Made by a program: the position numbers and the translations under genes. Below, one piece after another: positions 7,948-17,349 of a stretch of DNA of 64,000 nucleotides (its first letter is position 1; the number at the start of each line of letters is the position of its first letter). The notes beneath the pieces are model-generated. The model was given only the letters and a program-made list of their open reading frames with translations, did no database searches and had not been told where the DNA came from. The stretch is from Lactococcus termiticola (GTDB taxonomy: Bacteria > Bacillota > Bacilli > Lactobacillales > Streptococcaceae): NCBI RefSeq assembly GCF_003116835.1, contig NZ_BFFO01000005.1, positions 62,001 through 126,000 of the forward strand, read 5' to 3'.

Positions 7948-9573
7948 ATGCTTACAGTTTCTGATATTTCATTAACATTTTCTGACCGCAAACTCTTTGA
8001 TGATGTCAACATTAAATTTACAGCAGGCAACTGCTACGGCTTGATCGGGGCAAATGGGGCCGGGAAATCTACCTTCCTCAAAATTCTCTCAGGTGACCAA
8101 CAACCTTCAACTGGTCACGTTTCTATGGATCCAAATGAACGTCTTTCAGTCCTTCGTCAAAATCACTTTGACTACGAAGACCAAGCACCAATCGATGTTG
8201 TTATGGCCGGTAATGAAGAGCTCTTCAAGATTGCCCAAGAAAAAGATGCCATCTACATGAATCCAGACTCGACAGATGACGACTTCATGCGGGCAGCTGA
8301 ACTCGAAGCTGAATTTGGTGAAATGGGCGGTTACGAGGCTGAAGCTGAAGCCGCTCAACTCCTCCAAAACTTGGGAATTCCTGTGGAACTCCACCGTGAC
8401 CTCATGAGTAACTTGACTTCAGGCGAACACGTCAAAGTCCTCCTGGCCCGTGCCCTCTTTGGTAAACCTGATGTCCTCCTCCTCGATGAACCAACCAATG
8501 GACTGGATATCCAAGCGATTTCTTGGCTCGAAGATTTCTTGATTAACTTTGAAAATACCGTCATCGTCGTTTCCCATGACCGTCACTTCCTCAACAATGT
8601 ATGTACTTACATGGCTGACCTCGACTATGGCAAAATCAAACTCTACCCTGGTAACTACGACTTCTGGAAAGAATCATCTGAACTCGCCCTTCGCCTGCAA
8701 AACGACGCCAACCGTAAAGCTGAAGAAAAAATTGCCGAGCTCAAAGATTTCATCGCGCGTTTCTCAGCAAATGCCTCTAAATCCAAACAAGCGACTTCAC
8801 GTAAGAAAATGCTGGACAAGATCGAAGTCGAAACTTTCGTGCCATCTTCACGTAAATATCCTTTTGTCGGCTTTGAACAAGAACGTGAAATCGGGAACGA
8901 CCTTCTCCGTGTGGACAATCTCTCTGTCGAAATCGACGGCGAAAAGATTCTCGACAACATCAGCTTTATCCTAAATCCTGGCGACAAGACCGCCTTCATC
9001 GGACAAAACGACATCCAGACGACAGCCCTCTTGCAAGCTGTTATGGGTAAAATCCCTTATACAGGTGAGGTCAAATGGGGTGTAACCTCAAGCCAGTCCT
9101 ACCTGCCTAAGGACAATACCGAAGACTTTGCCACTGATGAATCTATCCTCGACTGGCTCCGTCAATTTGTCCTGACCAAGGAAGAAGACGATAATACCTA
9201 CCTCCGTGGCTTCCTTGGCCGGATGCTCTTCAAGGGCGACGAGTCGCTCAAACCTGTCAATGTCCTTTCAGGTGGGGAAAAGGTCCGGGTCATGCTCTCT
9301 AAGATGATGCTCCAACGTGCCAATGTCCTGGTCCTTGACGACCCAACCAACCACTTGGACTTGGAATCTATCTCAGCCCTCAATGATGGCCTCAAGAGCT
9401 TCAAGGGAAGCATCCTCTTTGCCTCTCATGACCATGAGTTCATCTCGACCCTGGCCAACCACATCGTCGTCTTATCTAAGAATGGCGTGATTGACCGGAT
9501 TGGCGAAAACTATGATGACTTCCTGGAAAATGCAGAAGTCCAGGCCAAGGTCAAGGCGCTCTGGGCGGAATAA
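7948..9573 (+). CDS. ABC-F family ATP-binding protein (YbiT/YkpA type)
   Basis: A 541-residue soluble protein with two ABC ATPase domains and no membrane segments, as in ABC-F translation factors that act at the ribosomal E site. Domain 1 has a complete Walker A (GANGAGKST, 34-42), an unusual signature LTSGE and Walker B LLLDEPTNGLD. Domain 2 keeps LSGGEKVRV and VLDDPTNHLD, but its Walker A reads GQNDIQTT (352-359), without the glycines and lysine. A weakened second P-loop is known in the YbiT/YkpA group, although relatives often keep a Lys. The linker (about 245-290) is charged and helical. The ribosome binding site is AAGGA. The HAD gene begins directly after the stop. No evidence here of an antibiotic-resistance role. 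Confidence 0.92.
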   Translation: MLTVSDISLTFSDRKLFDDVNIKFTAGNCYGLIGANGAGKSTFLKILSGDQQPSTGHVSMDPNERLSVLRQNHFDYEDQAPIDVVMAGNEELFKIAQEKDAIYMNPDSTDDDFMRAAELEAEFGEMGGYEAEAEAAQLLQNLGIPVELHRDLMSNLTSGEHVKVLLARALFGKPDVLLLDEPTNGLDIQAISWLEDFLINFENTVIVVSHDRHFLNNVCTYMADLDYGKIKLYPGNYDFWKESSELALRLQNDANRKAEEKIAELKDFIARFSANASKSKQATSRKKMLDKIEVETFVPSSRKYPFVGFEQEREIGNDLLRVDNLSVEIDGEKILDNISFILNPGDKTAFIGQNDIQTTALLQAVMGKIPYTGEVKWGVTSSQSYLPKDNTEDFATDESILDWLRQFVLTKEEDDNTYLRGFLGRMLFKGDESLKPVNVLSGGEKVRVMLSKMMLQRANVLVLDDPTNHLDLESISALNDGLKSFKGSILFASHDHEFISTLANHIVVLSKNGVIDRIGENYDDFLENAEVQAKVKALWAE

Positions 9574-9574
9574 T

Positions 9575-10381
9575 ATGACTTATAAAATCTTTGCCAGCGA
9601 CATGGACGGGACCTTTTTGGACAGCGAACGGGGCTATGACAAGGCCCGTTTCGCTGAGATTCTCAAGGAGTTTGACAAGCGAGGCCTGATTTTCTGTGCC
9701 GCCTCTGGCCGGCAGATGCTGGCCCTAGAGGAGGTCTTTGCTGACTTCCGGGACCAGATTGCCTTTTGTGCAGAAAACGGGGCCCTGGTCAAATACAAGG
9801 GGGAAATCCTCTACAGTAGCGAACTGGGAGCCGAGAAGAGCAAACAGCTCATCGGCCTCCTCCAGAAGAATCCCCATCTGGCCGAAGACCGGATGCTGGT
9901 CTCTGGCCTCAAAGGCTTTTATTGCCTGGAGTCCAGCCCCCAGGACTTCCGGGACTTTGCCAGCCTTTATTATGAGAATTTGCAGGTCGTCTCATCAACT
10001 GAAGAAATTGACGACGTCTTCCTCAAGGTCTGTGTCGAGTTTCCACCCGATGAAATCCGGGCCTGTGAAGACTGGATCAACGCCCGCATGTCAGGCATCC
10101 GGGCGACCACGACCGGCTTTAAGTCGATTGACATCATGTCAGAAGGCGTCAGCAAGGCCAGTGGCCTAAGCCATCTCCTCTCGCATTTTGACCTGGACGC
10201 CAGCCATCTCATGGCCTTTGGCGACCAAATGAACGACCTTGAGATGCTCAAGCTCGCGGGGCACGCCGTTGCGGTGTCCAATGCTGTGCCTGAGATCTTG
10301 AGCTTGGCGGATGAGATGATTGGGGATCACCAAAACAGTGCCGTCCTAGAGCGATTAGAAGCCTATTTGAAAAGAGCCTAG
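9575..10381 (+). CDS. Cof-type HAD family hydrolase
   Basis: A 268-residue haloacid dehalogenase phosphatase of the Cof subfamily (type IIB cap). The nucleophile motif is DMDGT (Asp9, Asp11), motif 2 is AASGR, and the metal-binding motif GDQMNDLEML lies near residue 217. Such enzymes remove phosphate from sugar phosphates, flavin or pyridoxal phosphate; the substrate here is open. The ATG at 9575 is chosen because it overlaps the ABC-F stop region and begins the conserved YKIFASDMDGT; upstream in-frame codons belong to the ABC-F gene. The terminator stem overlaps its stop codon. Confidence 0.92.
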   Translation: MTYKIFASDMDGTFLDSERGYDKARFAEILKEFDKRGLIFCAASGRQMLALEEVFADFRDQIAFCAENGALVKYKGEILYSSELGAEKSKQLIGLLQKNPHLAEDRMLVSGLKGFYCLESSPQDFRDFASLYYENLQVVSSTEEIDDVFLKVCVEFPPDEIRACEDWINARMSGIRATTTGFKSIDIMSEGVSKASGLSHLLSHFDLDASHLMAFGDQMNDLEMLKLAGHAVAVSNAVPEILSLADEMIGDHQNSAVLERLEAYLKRA

Positions 10382-10396
10382 TAAGGCTCTTTTTTA
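10372..10396 (+). terminator. Rho-independent terminator
   Basis: AGAGCC/GGCTCT stem followed by six T; the stem contains the stop codon of the HAD gene. Confidence 0.85.
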
Positions 10397-10502
10397 TGAC
10401 GGTGAAGACGGATAGTAAGGGAGCTGAAAGAGATAGAGCCCTTTCGATTTTTAGCCTTTTTTTATAGAGGGAAAGAAGTCAATTCTCCTTAAACAGCAAG
10501 CT

Positions 10503-10552
10503 TTTCCAGTTAGTAAAAAATCTGATATAATATATAAATACATTATCAAATT
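10503..10552 (+). promoter_or_regulatory. plsX promoter with possible FabT operator
   Basis: TATAAT at 10526-10531 has a weak -35 (TTTCCA) 17 bp upstream. The 17-mer at 10536-10552 ends in TTATCAAATT, the right half of the FabT site known from Streptococcaceae; the left half matches poorly. A site here would cover the transcription start. Confidence 0.45.
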
Positions 10553-10566
10553 TGAAAAGAGATTCC

Positions 10567-11574
10567 ATGAAAATCGCAGTTGATGCTATGGGCGGAGATT
10601 ACGCCCCTGAAGCCATTGTAAAAGGTGTAGAACTGGCCCGTGCCAGCTTTCCAGATATTGAATTTCTGCTTTTTGGCGACCCTGAGGCCATCAAGAAGCA
10701 CTTGAGCGACGAGAAAAATATCAGTATCATCAAGACTACCGAGCTCATCGACTTCCACGACGAGCCCCTCAAGGCCATCCGCAAGAAGAAGGACAGCTCG
10801 TTGGTCCGGGCGGTCAAGGCAGTCAAAGACGGCGAGGCCCAAGCCGTCCTGTCGGCTGGTAGCACTGGAGCCCTGCTTGCCGCCGGCCTCTTTATCGTTG
10901 GCCGTATCAAGCAAATCGAACGTCCAGCCCTCATGAATACACTGCCTACAGCTGATGGCTTGGGTTTTGACATGATGGACCTGGGTGCCAATGCTGAAAA
11001 CAAGGCCGAGCACCTGCTTGATTTCGCTATTCTCGGTAGTTATTATGCTGAAAATGTCCGTAATATCAACAAGCCCCGGGTCGCCCTCCTTTCAAACGGA
11101 GCCGAAGAATCTAAGGGCTCGCCCCTTGTCAAAGAAGCCCACGAGCTCCTGTCAAATGAAGTCAGCATCAACTTTGTCGGCAACATCGAGTCCCGGGACA
11201 TCCTGGCCGGTGGCATGGCTGACGTCGTCGTGACTGACGGCTTCACAGGAAATGCTGTTTTGAAGGCCATCGAAGGAACTGCCAGTGTCCTGATGAAGCA
11301 AATCAAAGACGGCATCATGAATGGTGGCCTCGGCACCAAAATCGGCGGTGCCCTCGTCAAGAAGGAACTCAGCAAGCTCCGCAATACGATGAGCACTGAC
11401 TCTGCCGGCGGTGCCCCAATCTTTGGCCTCAAGGCCCCAGTCGTCAAGACCCACGGCAACTCTAGTCCTGAAGCGATTTTTAGTACGATTAAGCAGATTC
11501 ATAAGATGCTTGAGACGGATGTGGTCGGCAAGCTCGTTGAGCACTTTGAAAAGAATGCAGAAGAAAAGCACTGA
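10567..11574 (+). CDS. plsX: Phosphate acyltransferase PlsX
   Basis: A 335-residue PlsX, which converts acyl-ACP to acyl-phosphate, the donor for PlsY in the first step of membrane phospholipid synthesis. The N terminus [20 protein letters not shown] is diagnostic, and [10 protein letters not shown] and the Gly-rich [11 protein letters not shown] follow. The ATG at 10567 is preferred over 10552 because the conserved sequence begins there and AAAAGAGA lies upstream. In many Firmicutes plsX is followed by acpP, but here a terminator overlaps the stop, so plsX is a single-gene unit. A FabT-like site overlaps the promoter. Confidence 0.95.
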   Translation: MKIAVDAMGGDYAPEAIVKGVELARASFPDIEFLLFGDPEAIKKHLSDEKNISIIKTTELIDFHDEPLKAIRKKKDSSLVRAVKAVKDGEAQAVLSAGSTGALLAAGLFIVGRIKQIERPALMNTLPTADGLGFDMMDLGANAENKAEHLLDFAILGSYYAENVRNINKPRVALLSNGAEESKGSPLVKEAHELLSNEVSINFVGNIESRDILAGGMADVVVTDGFTGNAVLKAIEGTASVLMKQIKDGIMNGGLGTKIGGALVKKELSKLRNTMSTDSAGGAPIFGLKAPVVKTHGNSSPEAIFSTIKQIHKMLETDVVGKLVEHFEKNAEEKH

Positions 11575-11588
11575 GGCAGTGCTTTTTT
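11564..11588 (+). terminator. plsX terminator
   Basis: AAGCACTG pairs with CAGTGCTT and is followed by T-rich sequence; the stem spans the plsX stop codon. Confidence 0.8.
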
Positions 11589-11606
11589 ATATGATTATAC
11601 GTCAGA

Positions 11607-11634
11607 TAAAAAAGCACAGAAATTCTGTGCTTTT
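11607..11634. terminator. Bidirectional hairpin terminator
   Basis: AAAAGCACAGA and TCTGTGCTTTT form a near-perfect palindrome just before the 3' end of the minus-strand tautomerase gene, so it mainly ends the pdh-side transcript. Confidence 0.8.
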
Positions 11635-11639
11635 CTTAC

Positions 11640-12032
11640 TTACAATTCTCCCGTCAAAAACTGGGCACGACCATTGCCAAAAGACCAGTCTGCATCCCCA
11701 TTTTCAACAATGGAAATCAGGAGATTTCTGGGGTCAAGGTCAAGACTCGCTTCCAGATTCTCTGCCACCGCCTGGTAAAAGGCGACTTTAGATGCTTCCG
11801 TCCGCTTTCTTGAGACGACTTGAATGACAATCTCACGCCCAGGCTCCCGCTCAAAGCCAAGGCCTGTATCCTGAGCGATGATTTCGCCGGCAGCATGCTT
11901 TCTGATGACCTGGTAGCGGTCTCGTTCAGGCACGCCAAAGCTTGAGAGGACGGCCTTGTGAATACCGTCTGCGATGAGTCTGAGCTCGTCAGCCGACCAT
12001 TGGTCGGACAAATCAATATTTATCAAAGGCAT
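11640..12032 (-). CDS. Tautomerase family protein
   Basis: A 130-residue protein of the tautomerase superfamily (4-oxalocrotonate tautomerase / MSAD-like fold). Pro2 follows the start Met and would be the catalytic base once Met is removed. The C-terminal DADWSFGNGRAQFLTGEL is typical of the single-chain two-repeat tautomerases of Lactobacillales. Substrate unknown. An AAGGGG ribosome binding site is present, and the start lies 11 nt after the pdhD stop, so the gene is probably the last cistron of the pdh operon or reads through from it. A hairpin terminator follows. Confidence 0.85.
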   Translation of the reverse strand: MPLINIDLSDQWSADELRLIADGIHKAVLSSFGVPERDRYQVIRKHAAGEIIAQDTGLGFEREPGREIVIQVVSRKRTEASKVAFYQAVAENLEASLDLDPRNLLISIVENGDADWSFGNGRAQFLTGEL

Positions 12033-12043
12033 AAAATTTCCCC

Positions 12044-13465
12044 TTAAACGTGAATCGGCATGCCGTCTGCAACTTCAGCCGCATCCATAATTGCTTCACC
12101 AAGAGTTGGGTGAGGCTGGATGGTCAAGCTGATATCCTTAGAAGTCAAGCCATTTTCAATAGCAAGAGCGAGACCTGAAATCAAATCAGAAGCCCCAGGG
12201 CCAACGATTTGAGCACCAATGATAGCCCCCTCTTTCGTTTCTGTAATCAGACGGATAAATCCTGTTGTATCATCCATAGAAAGGGCACGGCCATTGGCTG
12301 CAAATGGAAACTTGCTGATTTTTACTGTATCCATGCGGTCTTTGACTGATTCAGGTGTTTCACCAACCGTTGCCAGTTCAGTAGAAGTGTAGGCAACAGC
12401 AGGCATAGCCACATGGAGGTCAACTGCTTCATCAGCTCCAGCAATAGCTGCCGCTGCAACCTTAGCCTGGAATGAAGCCTTGTGTGCTAGCATTGGACCA
12501 GGGACTACGTCACCGATGGCATAGATGTGGGGAACACTGCTTTGATATGAGTCAGAAACCTCAATCAGACCGCGGTCTGTAAGCTTCACATCGGTATTGT
12601 TTAAGCCAAGCAAGTCAGTATTTGGTTTACGACCGACCGAAACAAGAAGATAATCTCCCGTCACAGTCTTAGTTTCTCCATTTTGCTCAAAAGTGAGTGT
12701 AACATCTTTATCTGTCTGTTCAGCAGAAATCGCTTTAGCTGATGTAAAGACATCGCTGCCTGCATCAATGACACGCTTATGAATGATATCAGACATTTCT
12801 TTATCAAAGCCATTCAAGATATGATCAAGGCCTTCGATAATTGTAATTTTCGCACCAAGATTTCGGTAAGCACCACCGAGTTCAGAACCAATAACTCCGC
12901 CCCCAACAATAATGAGGTGTTTAGGAATTTCTTTAAGGCTAAGCGCTGCAGTTGAGTCGATAATACGACCTCCAAATGGAAAACTTGGGATTTCAATAGG
13001 ACGTGATCCAGTCGCGATAATCGCGTTTTGGAAGTGGAGGAGTTGGAAACCGTCTTCCTGCTCAACATTCAGGGTTTCATTGTCAACGAACTCGGCCGTC
13101 CCTTTGATGATGTCAACCTTATGCTTTTTAAGGAGCATGCCGACACCGCCTGTCAATTGAGCAACAACCTTTTCATCCTTCCACTTTTGAGCAGCTACCC
13201 AGTCCAGTTTTGGTGACTCGACGGTCAAGCCAAAAGGTGTCTTATTCTCAGACTCTTTGAGTGAGTCTTGGTACTTGTGGCCAACATTGATCAAGGCTTT
13301 TGATGGAATACAACCAATGTTCAAGCAGACGCCACCCACATTATCCTTTTCAATGATGGTTACTTTTTTCCCGAGCTCAGCCGCACGAATCGCAGCGACA
13401 TATCCTCCGGGGCCTGAGCCAATCACAACTAAATCTACATCTGTAGCTTGTGCACCTACTACCAT
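12044..13465 (-). CDS. pdhD: Dihydrolipoyl dehydrogenase (E3 of pyruvate dehydrogenase)
   Basis: A 473-residue FAD-dependent E3 that reoxidises the dihydrolipoyl arms of E2 and passes electrons to NAD. The FAD-binding GSGPGG is at residues 16-21, the redox disulfide in GGVCLNIGCIPSK uses Cys47 and Cys52, a second dinucleotide fold follows (VGGGVIGSE), and the His452-Glu457 pair lies in HPTLGE. Length is usual. An AGAAAGAAGG ribosome binding site precedes it. It is separated from pdhC by 171 bp, so it may have extra regulation. It completes the complex encoded by pdhA, pdhB and pdhC. Confidence 0.96.
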   Translation of the reverse strand: MVVGAQATDVDLVVIGSGPGGYVAAIRAAELGKKVTIIEKDNVGGVCLNIGCIPSKALINVGHKYQDSLKESENKTPFGLTVESPKLDWVAAQKWKDEKVVAQLTGGVGMLLKKHKVDIIKGTAEFVDNETLNVEQEDGFQLLHFQNAIIATGSRPIEIPSFPFGGRIIDSTAALSLKEIPKHLIIVGGGVIGSELGGAYRNLGAKITIIEGLDHILNGFDKEMSDIIHKRVIDAGSDVFTSAKAISAEQTDKDVTLTFEQNGETKTVTGDYLLVSVGRKPNTDLLGLNNTDVKLTDRGLIEVSDSYQSSVPHIYAIGDVVPGPMLAHKASFQAKVAAAAIAGADEAVDLHVAMPAVAYTSTELATVGETPESVKDRMDTVKISKFPFAANGRALSMDDTTGFIRLITETKEGAIIGAQIVGPGASDLISGLALAIENGLTSKDISLTIQPHPTLGEAIMDAAEVADGMPIHV

Positions 13466-13636
13466 ATGTTGTTTCCTTCTTTCTTGTTTTCTTGTTTTCT
13501 TTTCTTCTATTTGGGACTTTCGTTCCAGCTTTTAGGCTGATTCTAGCTGTCACCATAGGCGAAGCCTCTGTCAACTAAATTTACAGTTAATAATGACAGA
13601 AGAGGAGAGTTTGCAATGCCGTAAACTCTATTGACA
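13466..13636. other. pdhC-pdhD spacer with hairpins
   Basis: No gene is seen. On the minus strand the spacer holds an AGGC-TTC-GCCT hairpin, a segment AGAATCAGCCTAAAAGCT also found next to repeat copy B', and GGAACGAAAGTCC, which matches the conserved flank of the structured repeat family. It may be a decayed copy. Confidence 0.4.
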
Positions 13637-15232
13637 TTAAACTTCCATCAACATGAATGCAGGATCTGCAAGCAAGCTCTTCAAATAGTTGAGCGAGCTT
13701 TGTCCAAGCATGCCATCAATCAAACGGTGGTCATAGGTCATTGATAACTTCATATTTTGACCTACAACGATTTCACCCTCTTCGTTGACGATAGGTTCTT
13801 TCACGATAGAACCCAAGCCCAAGATAACAACATCGGAACCATTGATAATTGGTGTAAACCATCCGCCACGTGCTGAGCCAATATTTGAAATCGTAATCGT
13901 TGAACCACGCATTTGGTCTGGTTTGATCGAACCAGTACGGACTGCTTCAGCAAGTTCAGAAATTTCTTTTGCAATTGTCAAGATAGACTTACTGTCAGCA
14001 TTCTTGATGACTGGCACATAAAGTCCTGTCGGAGCGTTTACAGCGATACCGATGTTTACACTAGCATGGTAAACCACATCTGTTCCCTTGATAGAAGCGT
14101 TGATTTCTGGGAATTTCTTAGCCGTTGCTGCCAAAGCTTTCGTTACATAAGCAAGGTATGTCAACTTCACATCTTGCTTAAGCGCAGTTTCTTTGAAAGT
14201 TGCACGGTGAGCAACCAACTTAGATACTTCGACTTGGTCAAAGTTTGTCACCGCTGGGATATTGCTATGTTGTGTTGACATCGCAGCCGCGATTGCTTTA
14301 CGTGTTGGACTCATTGCTTCGACACGGTCTTCACCAGCAACTGCAACAGGTGCTGGCGGAGCTTTTGGTGCTGGTGCTGGTTCAGCTGGACTTGGAGCGG
14401 CAACCGCTGCTTCTGGAGTCGCTACTGGAGCAGCTGGCGCAACATTTCCTGCGGCAAAGTTTTTCACATCAGCAAGGGTGGTATGACCATGACGACCAGT
14501 TGCTGGGACTTGTGTCAGGTCAATACCATGCTCATGTGCATAATGACGAACCGTCGGCATCGCAAGGACGCGTCCTGCAGCACCGGTCTTCGTCAATGAT
14601 GCATTTGCTGGAGCTGCAGCTGCTGGGGCAGGGCTTGCAGCTAATGCTGCCGCTACTGCTTCAGAAGTCGCAGCTGCCGGACTCGCATTTCCAGAGCCGT
14701 TATACTCAATCAATGGTGCGCCGACTTCGACAGTCGTTCCTGCTTCAACGAAAAGTTTTGTGACTGTTCCTGAGTAAGGTGACAAGATTTCTTGCATGAG
14801 TTTATCGTTTTGAACTTCAGCAACAGGATCATCTTCTTTGACAACATCGCCAACTTTAACAAGCCAGTTCGCGATATCACCTTCGTGCATTCCTTCACCG
14901 ATATCAGGCATGGTGAAGATTTGTGTGTCGCCTCCTGCAGCTGGAGCTGGACTTGCTTCAGCACTAGGTGCTTCGGTAGTTGCTCCGCCAGTGCCATCTC
15001 CATCGTACTCAATCAGAGGAGCGCCAACTTCGACAGTTGTTCCTGCTTCAACGAAAAGTTTCGTAACGGTTCCTGAGTAAGGCGACAGGATTTCTTGCAT
15101 GAGTTTATCATTTTGAACTTCAGCAACAGGATCATCTTCTTTGACAACATCGCCAACTTTGACAAGCCAGTTCGCGATATCGCCTTCGTGCATTCCTTCG
15201 CCGATATCAGGCATTTTGAAAATTTCAGTCAT
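13637..15232 (-). CDS. pdhC: Dihydrolipoyl acetyltransferase (E2) with two lipoyl domains
   Basis: A 531-residue E2 core subunit that carries acetyl groups from E1 to CoA. There are two lipoyl domains (residues 2-77 and 103-178) that are almost identical in protein and DNA; the lipoylated lysines are Lys43 and Lys144 within [11 protein letters not shown]. Ala/Pro-rich linkers follow each. The peripheral subunit-binding domain is at about 222-262, and the catalytic domain ends with DHRLIDG (His502, Asp506). The start overlaps pdhB by 8 bp. The lipoyl repeats probably arose by recent duplication or are kept alike by gene conversion. Confidence 0.96.
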   Translation of the reverse strand: MTEIFKMPDIGEGMHEGDIANWLVKVGDVVKEDDPVAEVQNDKLMQEILSPYSGTVTKLFVEAGTTVEVGAPLIEYDGDGTGGATTEAPSAEASPAPAAGGDTQIFTMPDIGEGMHEGDIANWLVKVGDVVKEDDPVAEVQNDKLMQEILSPYSGTVTKLFVEAGTTVEVGAPLIEYNGSGNASPAAATSEAVAAALAASPAPAAAAPANASLTKTGAAGRVLAMPTVRHYAHEHGIDLTQVPATGRHGHTTLADVKNFAAGNVAPAAPVATPEAAVAAPSPAEPAPAPKAPPAPVAVAGEDRVEAMSPTRKAIAAAMSTQHSNIPAVTNFDQVEVSKLVAHRATFKETALKQDVKLTYLAYVTKALAATAKKFPEINASIKGTDVVYHASVNIGIAVNAPTGLYVPVIKNADSKSILTIAKEISELAEAVRTGSIKPDQMRGSTITISNIGSARGGWFTPIINGSDVVILGLGSIVKEPIVNEEGEIVVGQNMKLSMTYDHRLIDGMLGQSSLNYLKSLLADPAFMLMEV

Positions 15233-16205
15233 AATTCACAATCTCCTTTGCTTTTGCTGCAATGTCTTCTGCCTTAATCATCCAATCATTTTCAGCTTGT
15301 GAAAATGGAAAGACACTATCAGGTCCTGCGACACGTCCAATAGGGGCTTGAAGCGAAAGTACAAAACGTTCAGAAATCTCAGCCATTACGTTAGCTGCAA
15401 TCCCTGCAGAACGCTGTGCTTCTTGCACCACAACCACACGACCTGTCTTTTCAACCGTCTTACCAATCGATTCGATATCAAGTGGCGCAACCGTACGCAA
15501 ATCAAGGACTTCTGCATTAATTCCTTCTTTTTCAAGTTGTTCTGCAGCTTTCAAAGCAAGGGGCACTGTCCCACCATAAGCAATGATAGAAACATCTGTT
15601 CCTTCTTTAGCAACAGCTGCCTTATCAAGTGGTGTTGTATAATAGCCCTCTGGCACTTCACCTTTTAATGAACGGTAGAGGTGTAAGTTTTCAAGGAACA
15701 TGACAGGGTCATTATTTTCAATCGAAGCAAGGAGCAAGCCTTTAGCATCCGCTGGGTTTGAAGGCATCACCACACGCAAGCCTGGAATCTGTGCAAGCAG
15801 ACCTTCGATAGAGTCTGCGTGCATTTCAGGTGTTTTTGTCCCGATACCATAAGGTGTACGCAAGACAATAGGATTGTGTCGTGTATTATTGAAACGATAG
15901 CGTGTCCGAGACATTTGACCTGCGATAGAGTCAAAGACTTCGTAGATAAATGTTCCAAACTGGATTTCCATGATTGGACGGAAACCTTGTGTTGACAGAC
16001 CAATCGCAAGACCACCGATACCAGATTCGGCAAGTGGTGTATTGAAGACGCGGTCTTCGCCATATTTTGCTTGGAGTCCATCAGTCGCCCGGAAAACCCC
16101 ACCATTTTGTCCGACATCTTCACCAAAGATTAATGTATTTTCATCTTTTTCAAGAGCGAGGTCAAGTGCCTCAGTAATTGCTGCAATATAGGTTTTGACT
16201 GCCAT
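15225..16205 (-). CDS. pdhB: Pyruvate dehydrogenase E1 component, beta subunit
   Basis: A 326-residue E1-beta subunit that pairs with PdhA to decarboxylate pyruvate with thiamine diphosphate. It contains the transketolase pyrimidine-binding domain (about 4-178, with [14 protein letters not shown] and [10 protein letters not shown]) and the C-terminal transketolase domain (about 195-318). Length matches the family. Its ATG overlaps the stop of pdhA (TAATG) and its end overlaps pdhC by 8 bp, so subunits are made by coupled translation. Confidence 0.96.
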   Translation of the reverse strand: MAVKTYIAAITEALDLALEKDENTLIFGEDVGQNGGVFRATDGLQAKYGEDRVFNTPLAESGIGGLAIGLSTQGFRPIMEIQFGTFIYEVFDSIAGQMSRTRYRFNNTRHNPIVLRTPYGIGTKTPEMHADSIEGLLAQIPGLRVVMPSNPADAKGLLLASIENNDPVMFLENLHLYRSLKGEVPEGYYTTPLDKAAVAKEGTDVSIIAYGGTVPLALKAAEQLEKEGINAEVLDLRTVAPLDIESIGKTVEKTGRVVVVQEAQRSAGIAANVMAEISERFVLSLQAPIGRVAGPDSVFPFSQAENDWMIKAEDIAAKAKEIVNYD

Positions 16206-17329
16206 TATTTGCCCTCACTTTCAAATTTCTGAATTTGTTCTGCCATGACCTGGCTAGGGACTTCGAGTGTGTTTTTAAGGAAGTTAGAAATCTTTTGTTT
16301 TTCAACACCATTGGCCTTCTTGATGTCGGCATCAATCCGGGCATCAAGCTCAGCCACATAGGCTACTTCCTTGTCATCATCCCAGAGCCCCTTGTCTGTC
16401 AGGAGCTTGCGCATGCGAAGCAAGGGCTCTTTTTGCCACCAGGCTTCCAGGTCTTCCTTGGTCCGATAGCGAAGCGGGTCGTCGCCCGCTGTAGAATGGG
16501 GCTCTAAACGATTGGTAATAGCCTCAATCACAACAGGGCCGTTTCCAGCTACCGCCCAAGCACGGGCCTCTTTCGAAGCCAGATACATTGCAATGGCATC
16601 ATTACCGTCAACGACGATTGATGGAGCACCTGCCGCCCAGCCCTTGGCTGCCAGGTGTTCAGCAGCGGTCTGGAGATTCCGAGGGGTCGAAATAGCAAAG
16701 CCATTATTTTGGATGAAGGCGACCATTGGCGCCTTATAAGCTGCCGCAAAGTTAATGCCTTCGTAGGTATCGCCTTGAGAAGAACCGCCGTCGCCTGTGT
16801 AGACAAAGGCAACCGCATCCTTCTTACGTTTCTTGAGGCCTAGGGCCACACCCGCAGCCTCAACATATTGGGCCCCGATGATAATCTGCGGGAACCAAGA
16901 TTTGACCTCAGCCCCTTCATCGGTCGTGTATTCATTGCCAAAATAATGTCCCCGGCTCCAGAGCAGGCCCTTCCAGATTGGCCAACCCTTACTGTAAATT
17001 TGAGGCAGGTCACGGTAGCCTGGGAAGAGCCAGTCCTCATCAGTGAAGGCAAAGGCAGAGGCCATCTGTGAAGCCTCCTGGCCTGCTGTAGGTCCAAAAA
17101 AGCCCATCCGGCCCTGTTTGGCCAGCTTCATGCAACGGATATCAACCTGACGGCTGAGGAGCATATTTTTGAAGAGCTCAACCAGCTGGTCGTCTGTGAG
17201 ACCCGCCCGCTCAAAGCCTTCTTGGTCGACGATATTGCCTGTTTCGTCCAGGATTTGCAGCATGGGGAAGCTGCTGTCTTGAAGTTCTAATTGTTGCTTA
17301 AAATCTAAGATTTCTTTTGCGTTTGACAT
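16205..17329 (-). CDS. pdhA: Pyruvate dehydrogenase E1 component, alpha subunit
   Basis: A 374-residue E1-alpha subunit. The thiamine-diphosphate motif begins [13 protein letters not shown] and ends in NN about 30 residues later, the classic GDG-x(25-30)-NN signature. The conserved region [10 protein letters not shown] and the phosphorylation-loop-like HSTAGDD are also present, though no kinase is expected in this group. The gene lies 20 bp after lplA and directly before pdhB. With pdhB, pdhC and pdhD it encodes the full complex linking glycolysis to acetyl-CoA. Confidence 0.96.
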   Translation of the reverse strand: MSNAKEILDFKQQLELQDSSFPMLQILDETGNIVDQEGFERAGLTDDQLVELFKNMLLSRQVDIRCMKLAKQGRMGFFGPTAGQEASQMASAFAFTDEDWLFPGYRDLPQIYSKGWPIWKGLLWSRGHYFGNEYTTDEGAEVKSWFPQIIIGAQYVEAAGVALGLKKRKKDAVAFVYTGDGGSSQGDTYEGINFAAAYKAPMVAFIQNNGFAISTPRNLQTAAEHLAAKGWAAGAPSIVVDGNDAIAMYLASKEARAWAVAGNGPVVIEAITNRLEPHSTAGDDPLRYRTKEDLEAWWQKEPLLRMRKLLTDKGLWDDDKEVAYVAELDARIDADIKKANGVEKQKISNFLKNTLEVPSQVMAEQIQKFESEGK

Positions 17330-17349
17330 AGATTTTTCCTTTCTTCGCC

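Noticed and set aside
9491-9574. Longer N terminus of the HAD protein
   Set aside because: The codons lie in the end of the ABC-F gene; the conserved start is at 9575.
14245-14763. A 172-residue plus-strand ORF rich in Leu and Gln within pdhC
   Set aside because: It is the antisense of the Ala/Pro-rich linkers of E2; the composition follows from that.
14750-15232. Direct repeats of about 230 bp that might be a mobile or CRISPR-like repeat
   Set aside because: They are the two lipoyl domain coding segments of pdhC.
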